DNA from: Firmicutes bacterium AF25-13AC
GTDB taxonomy: Bacteria > Bacillota > Clostridia > Lachnospirales > Lachnospiraceae
Length of the DNA: 58,922 bases
Reading direction: 5' to 3'
NCBI GenBank assembly: GCA_003478935.1
Contig: QUFP01000028.1
Span: forward strand, 1-58,922
Shown here: positions 47,210 to 56,999 of the stretch, one piece after another
How the letters are laid out: every line of letters begins with the position of its first letter
Numbering within the stretch: the stretch's first letter is position 1
Translations under genes and position numbers: made by a program
The notes under the pieces: generated by a model
The model's database searches: none
The model's input: the letters and a program-made list of their open reading frames with translations, nothing else
What the model was told of the DNA's origin: nothing

Positions 47210-47246
47210 ATAACGGGTACTCGGCTTTCACCGAATACCCGTTATC
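47210..47246. terminator. Terminator-like hairpin near the right end of the element
   Basis: ATAACGGGTACTCGG pairs with CCGAATACCCGTTAT, a 14-base near-perfect stem. On the minus strand T-rich sequence follows. It may insulate the element from incoming lysA transcription. Confidence 0.7.
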
Positions 47247-47293
47247 TCGTTTACCAACCCCGTCTGACAGATACCATAATCGTAATTTCTGGA

Positions 47294-47336
47294 ATTACTT
47301 TCTTATGAGCACCCGTGTAACCAGCCGAGGCTTTAA
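47294..47336 (-). repeat. Right terminal inverted repeat of the element
   Basis: Reverse complement of this stretch carries the outer CCTCGGCTGG block and the inner TAAGAAAGTAAT block found at the left end. Confidence 0.6.
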
Positions 47337-47345
47337 TTTTTGTTT

Positions 47346-48610
47346 TTATTTTTCGTCCTTCAAGCCCGGATAATCAAGCGTTGCAAAGTAGTCCTGCGGT
47401 GTCTCTGCACGGCGAATCTGCTTTACAGTGCCATCTTCTTTAAGTAAAAGCTCTGCACTTCTTAATTTGCCGTTATAATTATAGCCCATTGAAAATCCAT
47501 GCGCACCTGTATCATGAATTACAACATAATCTCCGATGTCGATCTTTGGCAGCATACGGTCGATTGCAACTTATCGTTGTTCTCACATAAACCGCCTGTC
47601 ACATCATACATATGATCACACGGCTCGTTCTCTTTGCCAAGTACAGTGATATGATGATAAGCACCATACATTGCCGGACGCATAAGATTTGCTGCACACG
47701 CATCAAGTCCGACATAATCCTTCCAGATATGCTTTTCATGAAGCACCTTTGCTACAAGACAGCCATATGGTGCAAGCATGAAACGGCCAAGTTCTGTGAA
47801 AATAGCAACATCATCCATTCCTGCCGGAACAAGAACCTCATCATATGCCTCTTTTACGGCTGCACCGATTGCCATGATATCATTTGGTTCCTGATCTGGG
47901 CGATATGCAATACCGACACCACCTGAAAGATTTACAAATGCGATATGAACACCAACCTCTTTCGACAGCTCTACAGCCAGCTCAAATAAAATTCTTGCCA
48001 GCTTCGGATAGTAGCCAAGTGCTACTGTATTTGATGCTAAAAATGCGTGGATTCCAAAGTGCTTAACGCCATGTGCCTTTAACTTTGTAAAAGCCTCCTT
48101 CATCTGCTCCTTTGTCATGCCATACTTTGCATCCTTAGGCGTATCCATAATCTCATTATGCAGCGTAAAGTTTCCGCCCGGATTATAACGACAGCACATT
48201 GTCTCTAAAAATGGTGCGCCAATCTCCTCATAGAAATCAATAAGAGACACATCATCAAAGTTAATGATTGCACCAAGCTCAGCAGCCTTTTTAAAATCCT
48301 CTGCCGGTGTTACGTTAGAAGAAAACATGATATCATGACCCTTAAGACCAACAGCATCTGACATCAAAAGCTCTGTATAAGATGAACAGTCTGCGCCGAT
48401 TCCCTCTGACTTTAAGATATCCATGATGTACGGGTTTGGCGTTGCCTTTACAGCAAAATATTCATGGAAGTTTGGATTCCATGCAAATGCAGCCTTTAGC
48501 TTTCTGGCATTCTCGCGGATTCCTTTTTCATCGTACAGATGAAATGGAGTCGGATATGATGTAGCCATCTCTTTTACTTGCTCTAATGTTACGAACGGTT
48601 TTTTTTCCAT
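47346..48610 (-). CDS. lysA: Diaminopimelate decarboxylase, frameshifted
   Basis: Last step of lysine synthesis. The PLP lysine is in EYFAVKATPNPYI near residue 53, with GIHAFLASNTVALGYYPKL near 190, VNLSGGVGIAYRP near 225 and the second-subunit Cys region YDVTGGLCENNDK near 340. The frame is lost near 47569: one frame stops at 47519 and the remainder (RMLPKIDIGDYVVIHDTGAHG and the family's C-terminal strand) lies in another. Restoring one T (AAG TT(T) GCA) rejoins NDKFAIDRMLPKIDI. The complete protein would have about 420 residues. The TAA lies next to the mobile element's right end. In a free-living bacterium lysA is usually essential, so an undercall is likely. Confidence 0.9.
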
Positions 48611-48650
48611 AATGTGTCTCTCCTCGCTGTGTACTTCTTTATCCTATCGT

Positions 48651-48708
48651 TACAGTTCATCCGCGCCATTGTTCAGAACAATCGCACCCGAATGAACTGT
48701 TAAATCAA
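48651..48708. repeat. Short copy of an intergenic inverted repeat
   Basis: Starts TACAGTTCATCCGCGCC and ends CTGTTAAATCAA, with outer arms ACAGTTCAT/ATGAACTGT and inner ATTGTTC/GAACAAT. A longer relative is at 58419-58586. Lies between pyk and lysA. Confidence 0.7.
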
Positions 48709-50141
48709 TTGACTACGATTACTCTCATATTGTTTGTCTCGCCGATTGCGTAGCTTGGCTGATTCTTATGCTTTACGCCAACTGTAACAATAACGGTATC
48801 TCCGGACTCAATATAGCCCATTTCCTTTACAGTATTCACGGAATGCTCAATCAGCTCATCGGTATCAGTCTCCCTCATAGCCTTAACCGGTGTTACGCCC
48901 CAATTCAACTGCATTTTACGTAAAACATCCCAATTTGGAGACATACCAATGATACGGCATTTTGGTCTCCAGTTAGACAACAGATTTGCAGTAAATCCAT
49001 GCATCGTTGGCACAATGATTGCCTTTGCATTAAGAATCTCTGCTGTACGTACTGTTGCACTGCTGAGTGCGTTTGAAATCACATGATCAGAACGCTTTAC
49101 ATCTCTGCGGTTATAAGTACGATAATCAAGATATGGCTCAGATGACTCTGCAATCTTTGTCATCATGCGAACTGCCTCAAGCGGATAACGTCCTGCTGCT
49201 GTCTCACCTGAAAGCATAACAGCATCTGTTCCATCATAGATTGCATTTGCAACGTCAGTAACCTCTGCTCTTGTAGGGCGTGGATTACGTATCATAGAAT
49301 CAAGCATCTGAGTAGCTGTGATAACTGGCTTTTGTACCTCATTACACTTATCGATGATTGTCTTTTGGATATGAGGAACTAATTCTGCCGGAATTTCAAC
49401 ACCAAGATCACCTCTTGCAACCATGATGCCGTCTGCTGCCTGCAAAATCTCATCAATATTTTCAATACCCTCTGCGCTCTCAATCTTTGCAATGATGCGC
49501 ATTCTGCTTCCATGAATATTTAAAATATCGCGGATTTCCTCGATACAAGCTGCATTTCTTACGAATGATGCTGCAACAAAATCAAAGCCCTGATCAATAC
49601 CAAATAAGATATCCTTCTTATCCTTCTCAGTAATTCCTGGCAGATTGATCTTTACATTCGGTACGTTTACACCCTTCTTAGAGCCTAACTCACCGCCGTT
49701 TACAACTGTACAGTGCAGAACATTTTCTTCCTTAGAAATAACCTTTAACTCGATCAAACCATCATCAATCAAAATACGGCAGCCAATTTCAGCATCTGCA
49801 ACAAGACCTTCATAGGTAATAGATGCGCTTTTTTGTGTTGTCTCTACGCTCTGATCAATTGTAAGATCAAAATCCTGTCCTTCTACAAGTGTAACCTTCT
49901 TATCCCCTGGTACGCTTCCAGTACGAATTTCTGGTCCCTTCGTATCAAGCATAGTGGCAACAGGAATATTCACAGCCTTTCTTGCTTCCTCAACAAGTGC
50001 CATACGTCCTGCATGCTCCTCATGACTTCCATGAGAAAAGTTGAAACGGGCAACATTCATGCCGCTTTTGATCATTTCCTTCAAAAGCTCAACATTCTCT
50101 GTTTTCGGACCCATAGTACAAACAATTTTTGTTCTCTTCAT
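48705..50141 (-). CDS. pyk: Pyruvate kinase
   Basis: Last step of glycolysis. Features: MKRTKIVCTMGPKTENVELL, ARFNFSHGSHEEH near residue 32, IIAKIESAEGIENIDEIL near 215 with the catalytic Lys, GIMVARGDLGVEIP near 240, VITATQMLDSMIRNPRPTRAEVTDVANA near 275, and the C-terminal domain (ATVRTAEILNAKAIIV). At 478 residues it lacks the extra PEP-utilizer-like domain found in Bacillus enzymes, as is common in Lachnospiraceae. Separated from lysA by a repeat. Confidence 0.97.
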   Translation of the reverse strand: MKRTKIVCTMGPKTENVELLKEMIKSGMNVARFNFSHGSHEEHAGRMALVEEARKAVNIPVATMLDTKGPEIRTGSVPGDKKVTLVEGQDFDLTIDQSVETTQKSASITYEGLVADAEIGCRILIDDGLIELKVISKEENVLHCTVVNGGELGSKKGVNVPNVKINLPGITEKDKKDILFGIDQGFDFVAASFVRNAACIEEIRDILNIHGSRMRIIAKIESAEGIENIDEILQAADGIMVARGDLGVEIPAELVPHIQKTIIDKCNEVQKPVITATQMLDSMIRNPRPTRAEVTDVANAIYDGTDAVMLSGETAAGRYPLEAVRMMTKIAESSEPYLDYRTYNRRDVKRSDHVISNALSSATVRTAEILNAKAIIVPTMHGFTANLLSNWRPKCRIIGMSPNWDVLRKMQLNWGVTPVKAMRETDTDELIEHSVNTVKEMGYIESGDTVIVTVGVKHKNQPSYAIGETNNMRVIVVN

Positions 50142-50209
50142 ACTCTTTTTTTCTTCTCCATTCGATTTTTTTGCACGTTTACAAACGCTGCCAATTACTG
50201 CCTGTCATA

Positions 50210-51076
50210 TTACTGCTTATCATACGAATGTGCAACAATGTGCTTATGCGTATAAAGATGCTCGCTGCAATACTCGTAAGCGCCGTCACACTTTGAACAA
50301 TAACGAAACTCCAGATCTGGAAAATCCTTATCTGTTCTTCCGCAGACGGTGCACTTATGCAGTGGCCTGCCGCTTTGTTCCCTCTCCCCCATCTTCTTTT
50401 GAAAATCTCTTCTTCGATGTACCTCTTTGGGGTTGATCCGCTGAAGATCTCTCGTGCCGAGGAAATAAAGTATAAAATTTATAAGTGAAAATACAATCAT
50501 GATCAGCATTGCAAAACCATACGGCATCCAGCCTAATCCGTTTACAACCTGCATCAGATCATAGAGGTACATTACTGCACTCAAAAGCGCCATCCACTTT
50601 GCCTTGACCGGAATAATGAAAAACAGCAAAAACTGCACATCCGGGAAAGTAGCTGCCAGCGCTAAAAATAATGAGTTGCTAAGGTAAGAGATGCTGACCT
50701 GCATACCCATCTCCACACCAAACACAAAGTACACCAGAAACGCTGCCACAATTGTTCCAAGCAGACCAGTAATGATGTACATATCCATGCGGAAAGATCC
50801 CCATACACGCTCAAGCGTCTGGGAAATCGAATAATACAAAAATGCAAAAATCAAAAAATTAACAGGGCTTGTCGTGTATGGCACAAGAATAAATGAAACA
50901 ATTCGCCAGATCTGTCCATGAAGAATGGCACTTGTGGACCAACACAGATAGTACTGTGCCTGCGGATACATGATGGTGATCAAAAGCCCTGCCGCATTCA
51001 GAATAATGATGTAGAGCATCAGATTTGGAACGGCATACCGACCAAATTTACGCTCAAGCTTGTTCAGAAATTTCAT
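50210..51076 (-). CDS. Rhomboid-like membrane protein with C-terminal zinc ribbon
   Basis: About 288 residues with six hydrophobic helices (near 18-38, 52-72, 80-100, 105-130, 145-165, 190-215), followed by a soluble tail with CTVCGRTDKDF and YCSKCDGAYEYCSEH. The order of helices resembles rhomboid proteins, but the catalytic Ser motif (GASG) is not present where expected: SYLSNSLFLAL stands in its place. It is more likely a pseudo-rhomboid. The Cys-rich tail should bind zinc. The ATG at 51076 follows AGAAAGG; the upstream start is rejected. Confidence 0.6.
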   Translation of the reverse strand: MKFLNKLERKFGRYAVPNLMLYIIILNAAGLLITIMYPQAQYYLCWSTSAILHGQIWRIVSFILVPYTTSPVNFLIFAFLYYSISQTLERVWGSFRMDMYIITGLLGTIVAAFLVYFVFGVEMGMQVSISYLSNSLFLALAATFPDVQFLLFFIIPVKAKWMALLSAVMYLYDLMQVVNGLGWMPYGFAMLIMIVFSLINFILYFLGTRDLQRINPKEVHRRRDFQKKMGEREQSGRPLHKCTVCGRTDKDFPDLEFRYCSKCDGAYEYCSEHLYTHKHIVAHSYDKQ

Positions 51077-51284
51077 AGATAATCCTTTCTCGCCCGGCTT
51101 CCCCCCGACCGGATCATCTTTATCTTTTTTTATTCTCTTTTTCACACATACCTCTATTATAGTTTTCACACGTTTGTTTGTCAAACTTTTTTAGAGAGCA
51201 TTCTTAAATTAGTTTGTATCCCTCATAAAACCACGTTACTACGCGTCTGAAATATAAATTCATTCTTACATTTTTATTAGTACC

Positions 51285-51313
51285 TTGCATTTTTTTTCAA
51301 AAACCGCTATAAT
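51285..51313 (+). promoter_or_regulatory. Promoter of the activase fusion gene
   Basis: TTGCAT (51285-51290) and TATAAT (51308-51313) are 17 bases apart, the best-looking vegetative promoter in the window besides recA. About 90 bases of leader follow to the ATG. Confidence 0.8.
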
Positions 51314-51410
51314 TCATCTGTATTTTGGATTTTATTGCCACAGTTTACATGTCATTCATTTCCATATTTATTTTGATAAATGTATCATTTCATTAAGAAG
51401 GAGGTTTTTA

Positions 51411-54400
51411 ATGGGTACATCAAATAAAACATATAATCGTCTAGGCATTGATATCGGTTCTACGACTGTCAAGGTTGCAATCCTCGACAGCGAAGGCAAG
51501 CTTTTATTTTCCGATTATCAGCGCCATTTTGCAAATATTCAGGAAACACTTGCCGAACTTTTAACAAAAGCATATGACAAATTAGGTCCAATGGATCTGG
51601 CTTCCTCCATCACCGGTTCCGGTGGTCTGACACTCGCAAAGCATCTTGACATTCCATTTGTACAGGAGGTTGTTGCTGTTGCCACCAGTTTAAAAGACTA
51701 CGCGCCTCAGACAGATGTTGCGATTGAGCTTGGCGGTGAGGATGCTAAAATCATCTACTTTACCGGCGGTGTCGATCAGCGTATGAACGGTATCTGCGCT
51801 GGAGGTACCGGTTCTTTTATTGACCAGATGGCTTCTCTTTTGCAGACAGATGCATCTGGCTTAAATGAGCTTGCAAAAAATTACCATGAAATTTATCCTA
51901 TCGCGGCACGCTGCGGCGTATTCGCAAAGACAGATATTCAGCCTCTGATCAATGAAGGTGCTGCCAAGGAAGATTTGGCTGCCTCTATCTTTCAGGCTGT
52001 TGTTAATCAGACTATTTCAGGTCTTGCCTGTGGTAAACCAATCCGCGGTAATGTTGCTTTCCTTGGTGGTCCGCTCCACTTTCTGGATCAGTTAAAAGAA
52101 GCTTTTATCCGCACACTTCATCTTACAGATGAACATATTATTGCTCCAGAGCACTCTCATTTATTTGCAGCGATTGGTGCTGCGATGAATGTAAAAGTGG
52201 GCACTACAGTTACGCCGATTACTCAGATGATTGACCGCCTTACAAAAGGCATCAAGATGAATTTTGAGATCAAGCGTATGGATCCTTTGTTTGCTTCTGA
52301 AAAAGAATATGAAGATTTCACAGCACGTCATAAACAGCACACTGTAAAGAAGGGAAATCTTCGCGAGTACCACGGCAAATGCTTCTTCGGTGTTGATGCC
52401 GGCTCCACAACTACAAAGGTTGCTCTTGTCGCTGAGGATGGATCTCTTTTATATTCCTTCTACAGTAATAATAATGGAAGCCCGCTCTCAACAACTGTTC
52501 GCGCAATCCGTGAAATTTATGAGCAGATGCCTGATGACGTTACAATTGCCTACGGATGTTCCACTGGCTACGGTGAAGCACTTATTAAGGCAGCACTTCA
52601 GCTTGATATGGGTGAGGTTGAGACTGTTGCTCACTACTATGCGGCATCCTTCTTCCAGCCTGATGTTGACTGTATCCTTGATATCGGCGGTCAGGACATG
52701 AAGTGCATTAAGATCAAAAATCATACCGTCGACAGCGTTCAGTTAAATGAAGCATGTTCCTCTGGCTGCGGCTCATTCATCGAGACTTTTGCAAAATCCT
52801 TAAATTATACAGTTGTCGATTTTGCAAAGGCTGCGCTTTTTGCTAAAAATCCTACCGACCTTGGAACTCGCTGTACAGTATTTATGAATTCAAACGTAAA
52901 GCAGGCACAAAAGGAAGGTGCTACTGTTGCCGATATCTCAGCCGGTCTTGCATACTCCGTTATCAAAAATGCGTTATTTAAAGTTATAAAAATCAATGAT
53001 GCTTCTGATCTTGGAAAGCATGTTGTTGTGCAGGGCGGTACCTTCTATAATGATGCTGTTCTTAGAAGCTTTGAAAAGATTGCTGGCTGTGAAGCTGTCC
53101 GTCCAGACATTGCTGGAATCATGGGTGCCTTTGGTGCTGCTCTTGTTGCAAGAGAATATTATCAGTCACATAAGGAACCAAAGACAAGCATGCTGTCAAT
53201 GAATGACATTTTGTCTTTAAAATATACAACACGTCTGACACGCTGCCAGGGCTGTACTAACCACTGTCTTCTGACAATCAACCGTTTCAGCAACGGCAGT
53301 CATTACATATTTGGAAACCGCTGTGAGCGTGGTCTTGGCAAGGAGAAGAATAAGGAAAATATTCCAAACCTTTTTGATTACAAGTATCATCGTATTTTTG
53401 ATTATGAGCCGCTTGAAGAAAAGGATGCAAAACGTGGAACTGTTGGAATTGCGCGTGTATTAAACATGTATGAGAATTTCCCGCTGTGGGCAGTTTTCTT
53501 TAAGAAGCTTGGCTACCGCGTTGTACTCTCTCCTGATTCCAACCGTTCCATCTATGAGATGGGTATTGAGTCTATCCCAAGTGAATCTGAGTGTTATCCT
53601 GCAAAGCTTGCTCATGGTCATGTTACATGGCTGCTTCGCAACAATGTACACTTTATCTTCTACCCTTGTATTCCATATGAGCGCGTAGAGTTTGATGATG
53701 CGCAGAACCACTACAACTGCCCAATCGTTACTTCATATGCAGAAAACATCAAAAACAATGTTGAGGAGCTTCGCAGTCCTGACGTTACCTTTATGAATCC
53801 ATTTTTAGCTCTTACAAACGAGGAGATCATGACAAAGCGTCTCGTTGAGGAGTTTGGAAAGCTTGGCATTCCAGAGGACGAAATTCGTGAAGCCGCTCAC
53901 GCCGGCTGGCTTGAGATGCAAAAATGCCGTGAAGATATCCAGAAAAAGGGTGAGGAGACTCTTGAATATTTAAAGAAGACAGGAAAACGCGGTATTGTTC
54001 TTGCTGGTCGTCCTTATCATGTCGATCCTGAGATCAACCATGGTATTCCAGAATTGATCACCTCCTATGGTATTGCAGTATTAACAGAGGATTCCATCTC
54101 TCATCTGGCAAAGATGGATGGTCGTCTGATTGTATTAAACCAGTGGATGTATCACTCCCGACTTTATGCAGCTGCACAGTTTGTGCGCACACAGGAAAAT
54201 CTTGATCTGATCCAGCTAAATTCCTTTGGCTGCGGTCTTGATGCCGTAACAACAGATCAGGTCAATGATATTTTGACCGGCTCAGGAAAGATCTATACTG
54301 TCCTTAAAATTGATGAAGTAAATAACCTTGGTGCAGCGCGTATACGTATCCGCTCCCTGCTTTCTGCAATCCGCGTCCGCGAGCAAAAGCATATTGAGCG

Positions 54401-55675
54401 CCATGTTGTTTCTTCTGCCTATAACCGTGTTCTCTTCACAAAGGAAATGAAGAAAAACTACACCATTCTTTGTCCGCAGATGAGTCCGATCCACTTTGAT
54501 CTGCTTGAAACTGCACTCAGAAGCTCCGGTTATAATGTTGAGATCATGAAGGAAAGCCGCACAGCTGTCGATGTTGGTTTGAAATATGTAAATAATGATG
54601 CCTGCTATCCGTCACTGATTGTTGTCGGCCAGATCATGGATGCTCTGTTATCAGGCCGCTATGATCTTAACCATGTTGCTATCTTTATGACGCAGACTGG
54701 AGGCGGCTGCCGTGCAAGTAATTATGTCGGCTTTATCCGCCGTGCACTAGAAAAGGCTGGAATGGCTCAGATTCCTGTTGTCTCACTTAATTTAAGTAAG
54801 CTTGAGGCAAATCCGGGTATGACCTACACTCCTGCTCTCGCCATCCGTGCTGTACAGGCTATCGTATATGGCGATATCTTCATGCGCACCGTATATCGTA
54901 TGCGCCCATATGAGAAGGTTCCTGGTTCTGTCAATGCAATGCATGAAAAATGGAAACGTATCTGCAACAATGACTTAAAGCGTACTCCTAGCATGACACG
55001 TTTTAACCACATTATTAAGGATATGATCCGCGACTTTGATAATATTCCGATCTATGAAGATAAAGTTATTCCAAGAGTCGGAATTGTCGGTGAGATCTTA
55101 GTAAAGTTCCTTCCACAAGCAAATAATCATCTTGTTGAACTTCTTGAGCGCGAGGGCGCTGAGGCTGTTATGCCAGATATGCTTGACTTCTTCCTGTACT
55201 GCTTCTACAACAGCAACTTTAAGGCTGAAAAACTTGGCACAAGCAGTGCTGCTGCCAGAATGTGCAATATCGGCATTACCGCTCTTGAATATATGAGAAA
55301 AGCAGCACGAAAGGCATTTGCCAGAGTAAGCACTTTACACCGCCTGCTGATATTCGTGATCTTGCAAAATATGCAGATCCACTCGTATCAATCGGAAATC
55401 AGACAGGTGAAGGTTGGTTTTTGACAGGTGAAATCATGGAGCTGATTCACAGCGGCGTCAACAACGTTGTCTGCACACAGCCATTTGGCTGCCTGCCAAA
55501 CCACATCGTTGGAAAGGGTGTTATTAAAGAGATCAGACACCAATATCCAGAATCTAATATCATCGCTGTCGATTACGATCCAGGCGCTTCAGAAGTTAAT
55601 CAGCTGAATCGTATCAAGCTGATGCTTGCAACTGCACAGAGCAATCTGGATAAAGATCAAAAGAATAAGAAATAA
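51411..55675 (+). CDS. 2-hydroxyacyl-CoA dehydratase activase fusion (BadF/HgdC-like plus DUF2229), frameshifted
   Basis: Protein of about 1,420 residues. Two ASKHA ATPase domains lie in tandem: the first with [15 protein letters not shown] at residue 12 and [17 protein letters not shown] near 130; the second with [16 protein letters not shown] near 325 and [17 protein letters not shown] near 445. The single cysteines in these GxG loops correspond to the Fe-S ligand of HgdC-type activators. Downstream are DUF2229 and dehydratase-like domains (RCQGCTNHC near 608, [17 protein letters not shown] near 1100). The end loses frame near 55330; a one-base restoration rejoins [17 protein letters not shown] and the rest to 55675. 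Activators of this type energise a partner dehydratase; these long fusions are common in anaerobes and their substrate is unknown. ATG follows AAGGAGG. The paralogous domains are not a sequencing duplicate. Confidence 0.9.
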
Positions 55676-55736
55676 TAAACAATCAGGTCAGTTCCATTTA
55701 TAGGAGCTGACCTGATGCAAAATAGGAGTAATTTTC

Positions 55737-56480
55737 ATGAATAATTATCGTTTTACCATCAGCTACGATGGAAGCCGTTACAGTGGCTGGGAGCATCAGA
55801 AGCATACTGATGACACGATTCAGGGAAAAATTGAGGCTGTTCTTGCAAAAATGTGCGATACTGATACTGTAAAGCTAGTCGGCGCCGGCCGCACTGATGC
55901 CGGTGTACACGCAAAGGCTATGACAGCTAATGCACTTCTTGACACAACGCTTCCTGTACGTGAAATTCGTGACTATATGAATCGCTATCTTCCAGATGAC
56001 ATTGTTATCTTGGAGGTTTCTGAAGCTTCACAGCGTTTTCATAGCCGTTACAATGCCACTGGAAAAACATATTGCTATACCTGCTATGTTGGTCAGACAA
56101 AGCCTGTCTTTGACCGCCGATACGTTACAAGATTAGAGGGAATGCCAGATATTGCTGCTATGAATCAGGCTGCCGCTTATCTGACTGGCATGCACGATTT
56201 TGCCAGCTTCTGCGGCAATCCCAAAATGAATAAAAGCACTGTCCGCACAGTCGATTCAATCCGCATCCAGCAAAAAGGTGATTACCTTACACTTTCTTTC
56301 CACGGAGATGGCTTTTTGCAGCATATGGTGCGCATTATGACTGGTACACTGCTTGAAGTTGGCTTTCACCGCATGCAACCAAATGATGTCATTACAATTC
56401 TTCAGGGTAAAAAAAGAAGTCTTGCAGGACCTACTGCTCCGGCGCAGGGACTTTGCCTAATTGAAGTAGACTATAATTAA
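55737..56480 (+). CDS. truA: tRNA pseudouridine synthase A
   Basis: Modifies uridines 38-40 of the tRNA anticodon arm. The catalytic Asp lies in VGAGRTDAGVHAKAMTAN near residue 55; RFHSRYNATGKTYCY near 103 and FHGDGFLQHMVRIMTGTLLEVG near 190 complete the family signature. Length 247 is normal. AGGAG lies ten bases before the ATG. It follows the activase gene by 60 bases. Confidence 0.97.
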   Translation: MNNYRFTISYDGSRYSGWEHQKHTDDTIQGKIEAVLAKMCDTDTVKLVGAGRTDAGVHAKAMTANALLDTTLPVREIRDYMNRYLPDDIVILEVSEASQRFHSRYNATGKTYCYTCYVGQTKPVFDRRYVTRLEGMPDIAAMNQAAAYLTGMHDFASFCGNPKMNKSTVRTVDSIRIQQKGDYLTLSFHGDGFLQHMVRIMTGTLLEVGFHRMQPNDVITILQGKKRSLAGPTAPAQGLCLIEVDYN

Positions 56481-56519
56481 AAAAACGTTTCCAGCCGCTT
56501 TGACTGGAAACGTTTTTTA
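56477..56519. terminator. Bidirectional terminator between truA and rhaM
   Basis: AAAAAACGTTTCCAG pairs perfectly with CTGGAAACGTTTTTT around an eight-base loop, between convergent genes. Confidence 0.9.
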
Positions 56520-56522
56520 GAT

Positions 56523-56834
56523 TTAATCTAAATGGAATACGGTCTTTAAGTCGATAGATACTGGGCTGTTGTCTGGATTAGTCTCCATGATATCTGCCAT
56601 GAAATCCCACCACTTACGGTTGATTGCAGTGTCTGCACCCTTTGCCCAAAGCTCCTCATTTTCGATCTCGATATAACCAAATAATGTCAGAGTCTCGCGA
56701 TCTAAGAAGATAGTATAGTTCTTTCCGCCATGCTCATGAATCATATCCTTCATCTCTGGCCACAGCTGGTTATGTCTCTTCTCGTACTCTGCCTCCATAC
56801 CTGGGTACAGCTTCATCTTAAATCCTTTAATCAT
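56523..56834 (-). CDS. rhaM: L-rhamnose mutarotase
   Basis: Interconverts the alpha and beta anomers of L-rhamnose for catabolism. It has the dimeric ferredoxin-like fold. Motifs: MKLYPGMEAEYEKRHNQLWPEM with the catalytic His near residue 22, NYTIFLDRETLTLFGYIEI near 42, and NRKWWDFMADIMETNPDNSP near 70. Length 103 is normal. Standing apart from other rhamnose genes here, it suggests L-rhamnose use, consistent with the GH112-GH105 pair about 50 kb away. Monocistronic with its own terminator. Confidence 0.95.
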   Translation of the reverse strand: MIKGFKMKLYPGMEAEYEKRHNQLWPEMKDMIHEHGGKNYTIFLDRETLTLFGYIEIENEELWAKGADTAINRKWWDFMADIMETNPDNSPVSIDLKTVFHLD

Positions 56835-56999
56835 TTTCCTGCCATCCTTTCAATTTTTTCCGCTTTGTCCTGTAAACAGTAACATTTGCTTCTCTTTTAA
56901 GAAGTTTCACGGAGCCATTACTTTCATGAATATTTTACTCTATTCCATATTTTTATTCAAGAGCACATCATGTCAGAATCAAAAGGATATTGTGCAATA

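Larger units (their letters stand above)
39661..47336. mobile_element. Tn4451-like mobilizable element (7.7 kb)
   Basis: A block of higher GC than its surroundings carries a large TnpX-type serine recombinase at one end, a TnpW-like gene, a MobA/MobL relaxase, DUF3847, an oriT, an excisionase-like gene and cargo. It lies between recA and lysA. Both ends carry related sequences in inverted orientation: TAAGAAAGTAAT at 39692-39703 matches its reverse complement at 47294-47305, and an outer CGGCTG block occurs at matching distance (off by one base) on each side. No type IV secretion genes are present, so it is mobilizable, not self-transmissible. Exact outermost bases are uncertain by several nucleotides. 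Confidence 0.8.

Noticed and set aside
48611..48704. Lysine riboswitch before lysA
   Set aside because: The gap is under 100 bases and lacks the lysine-riboswitch core; it contains the intergenic repeat instead.
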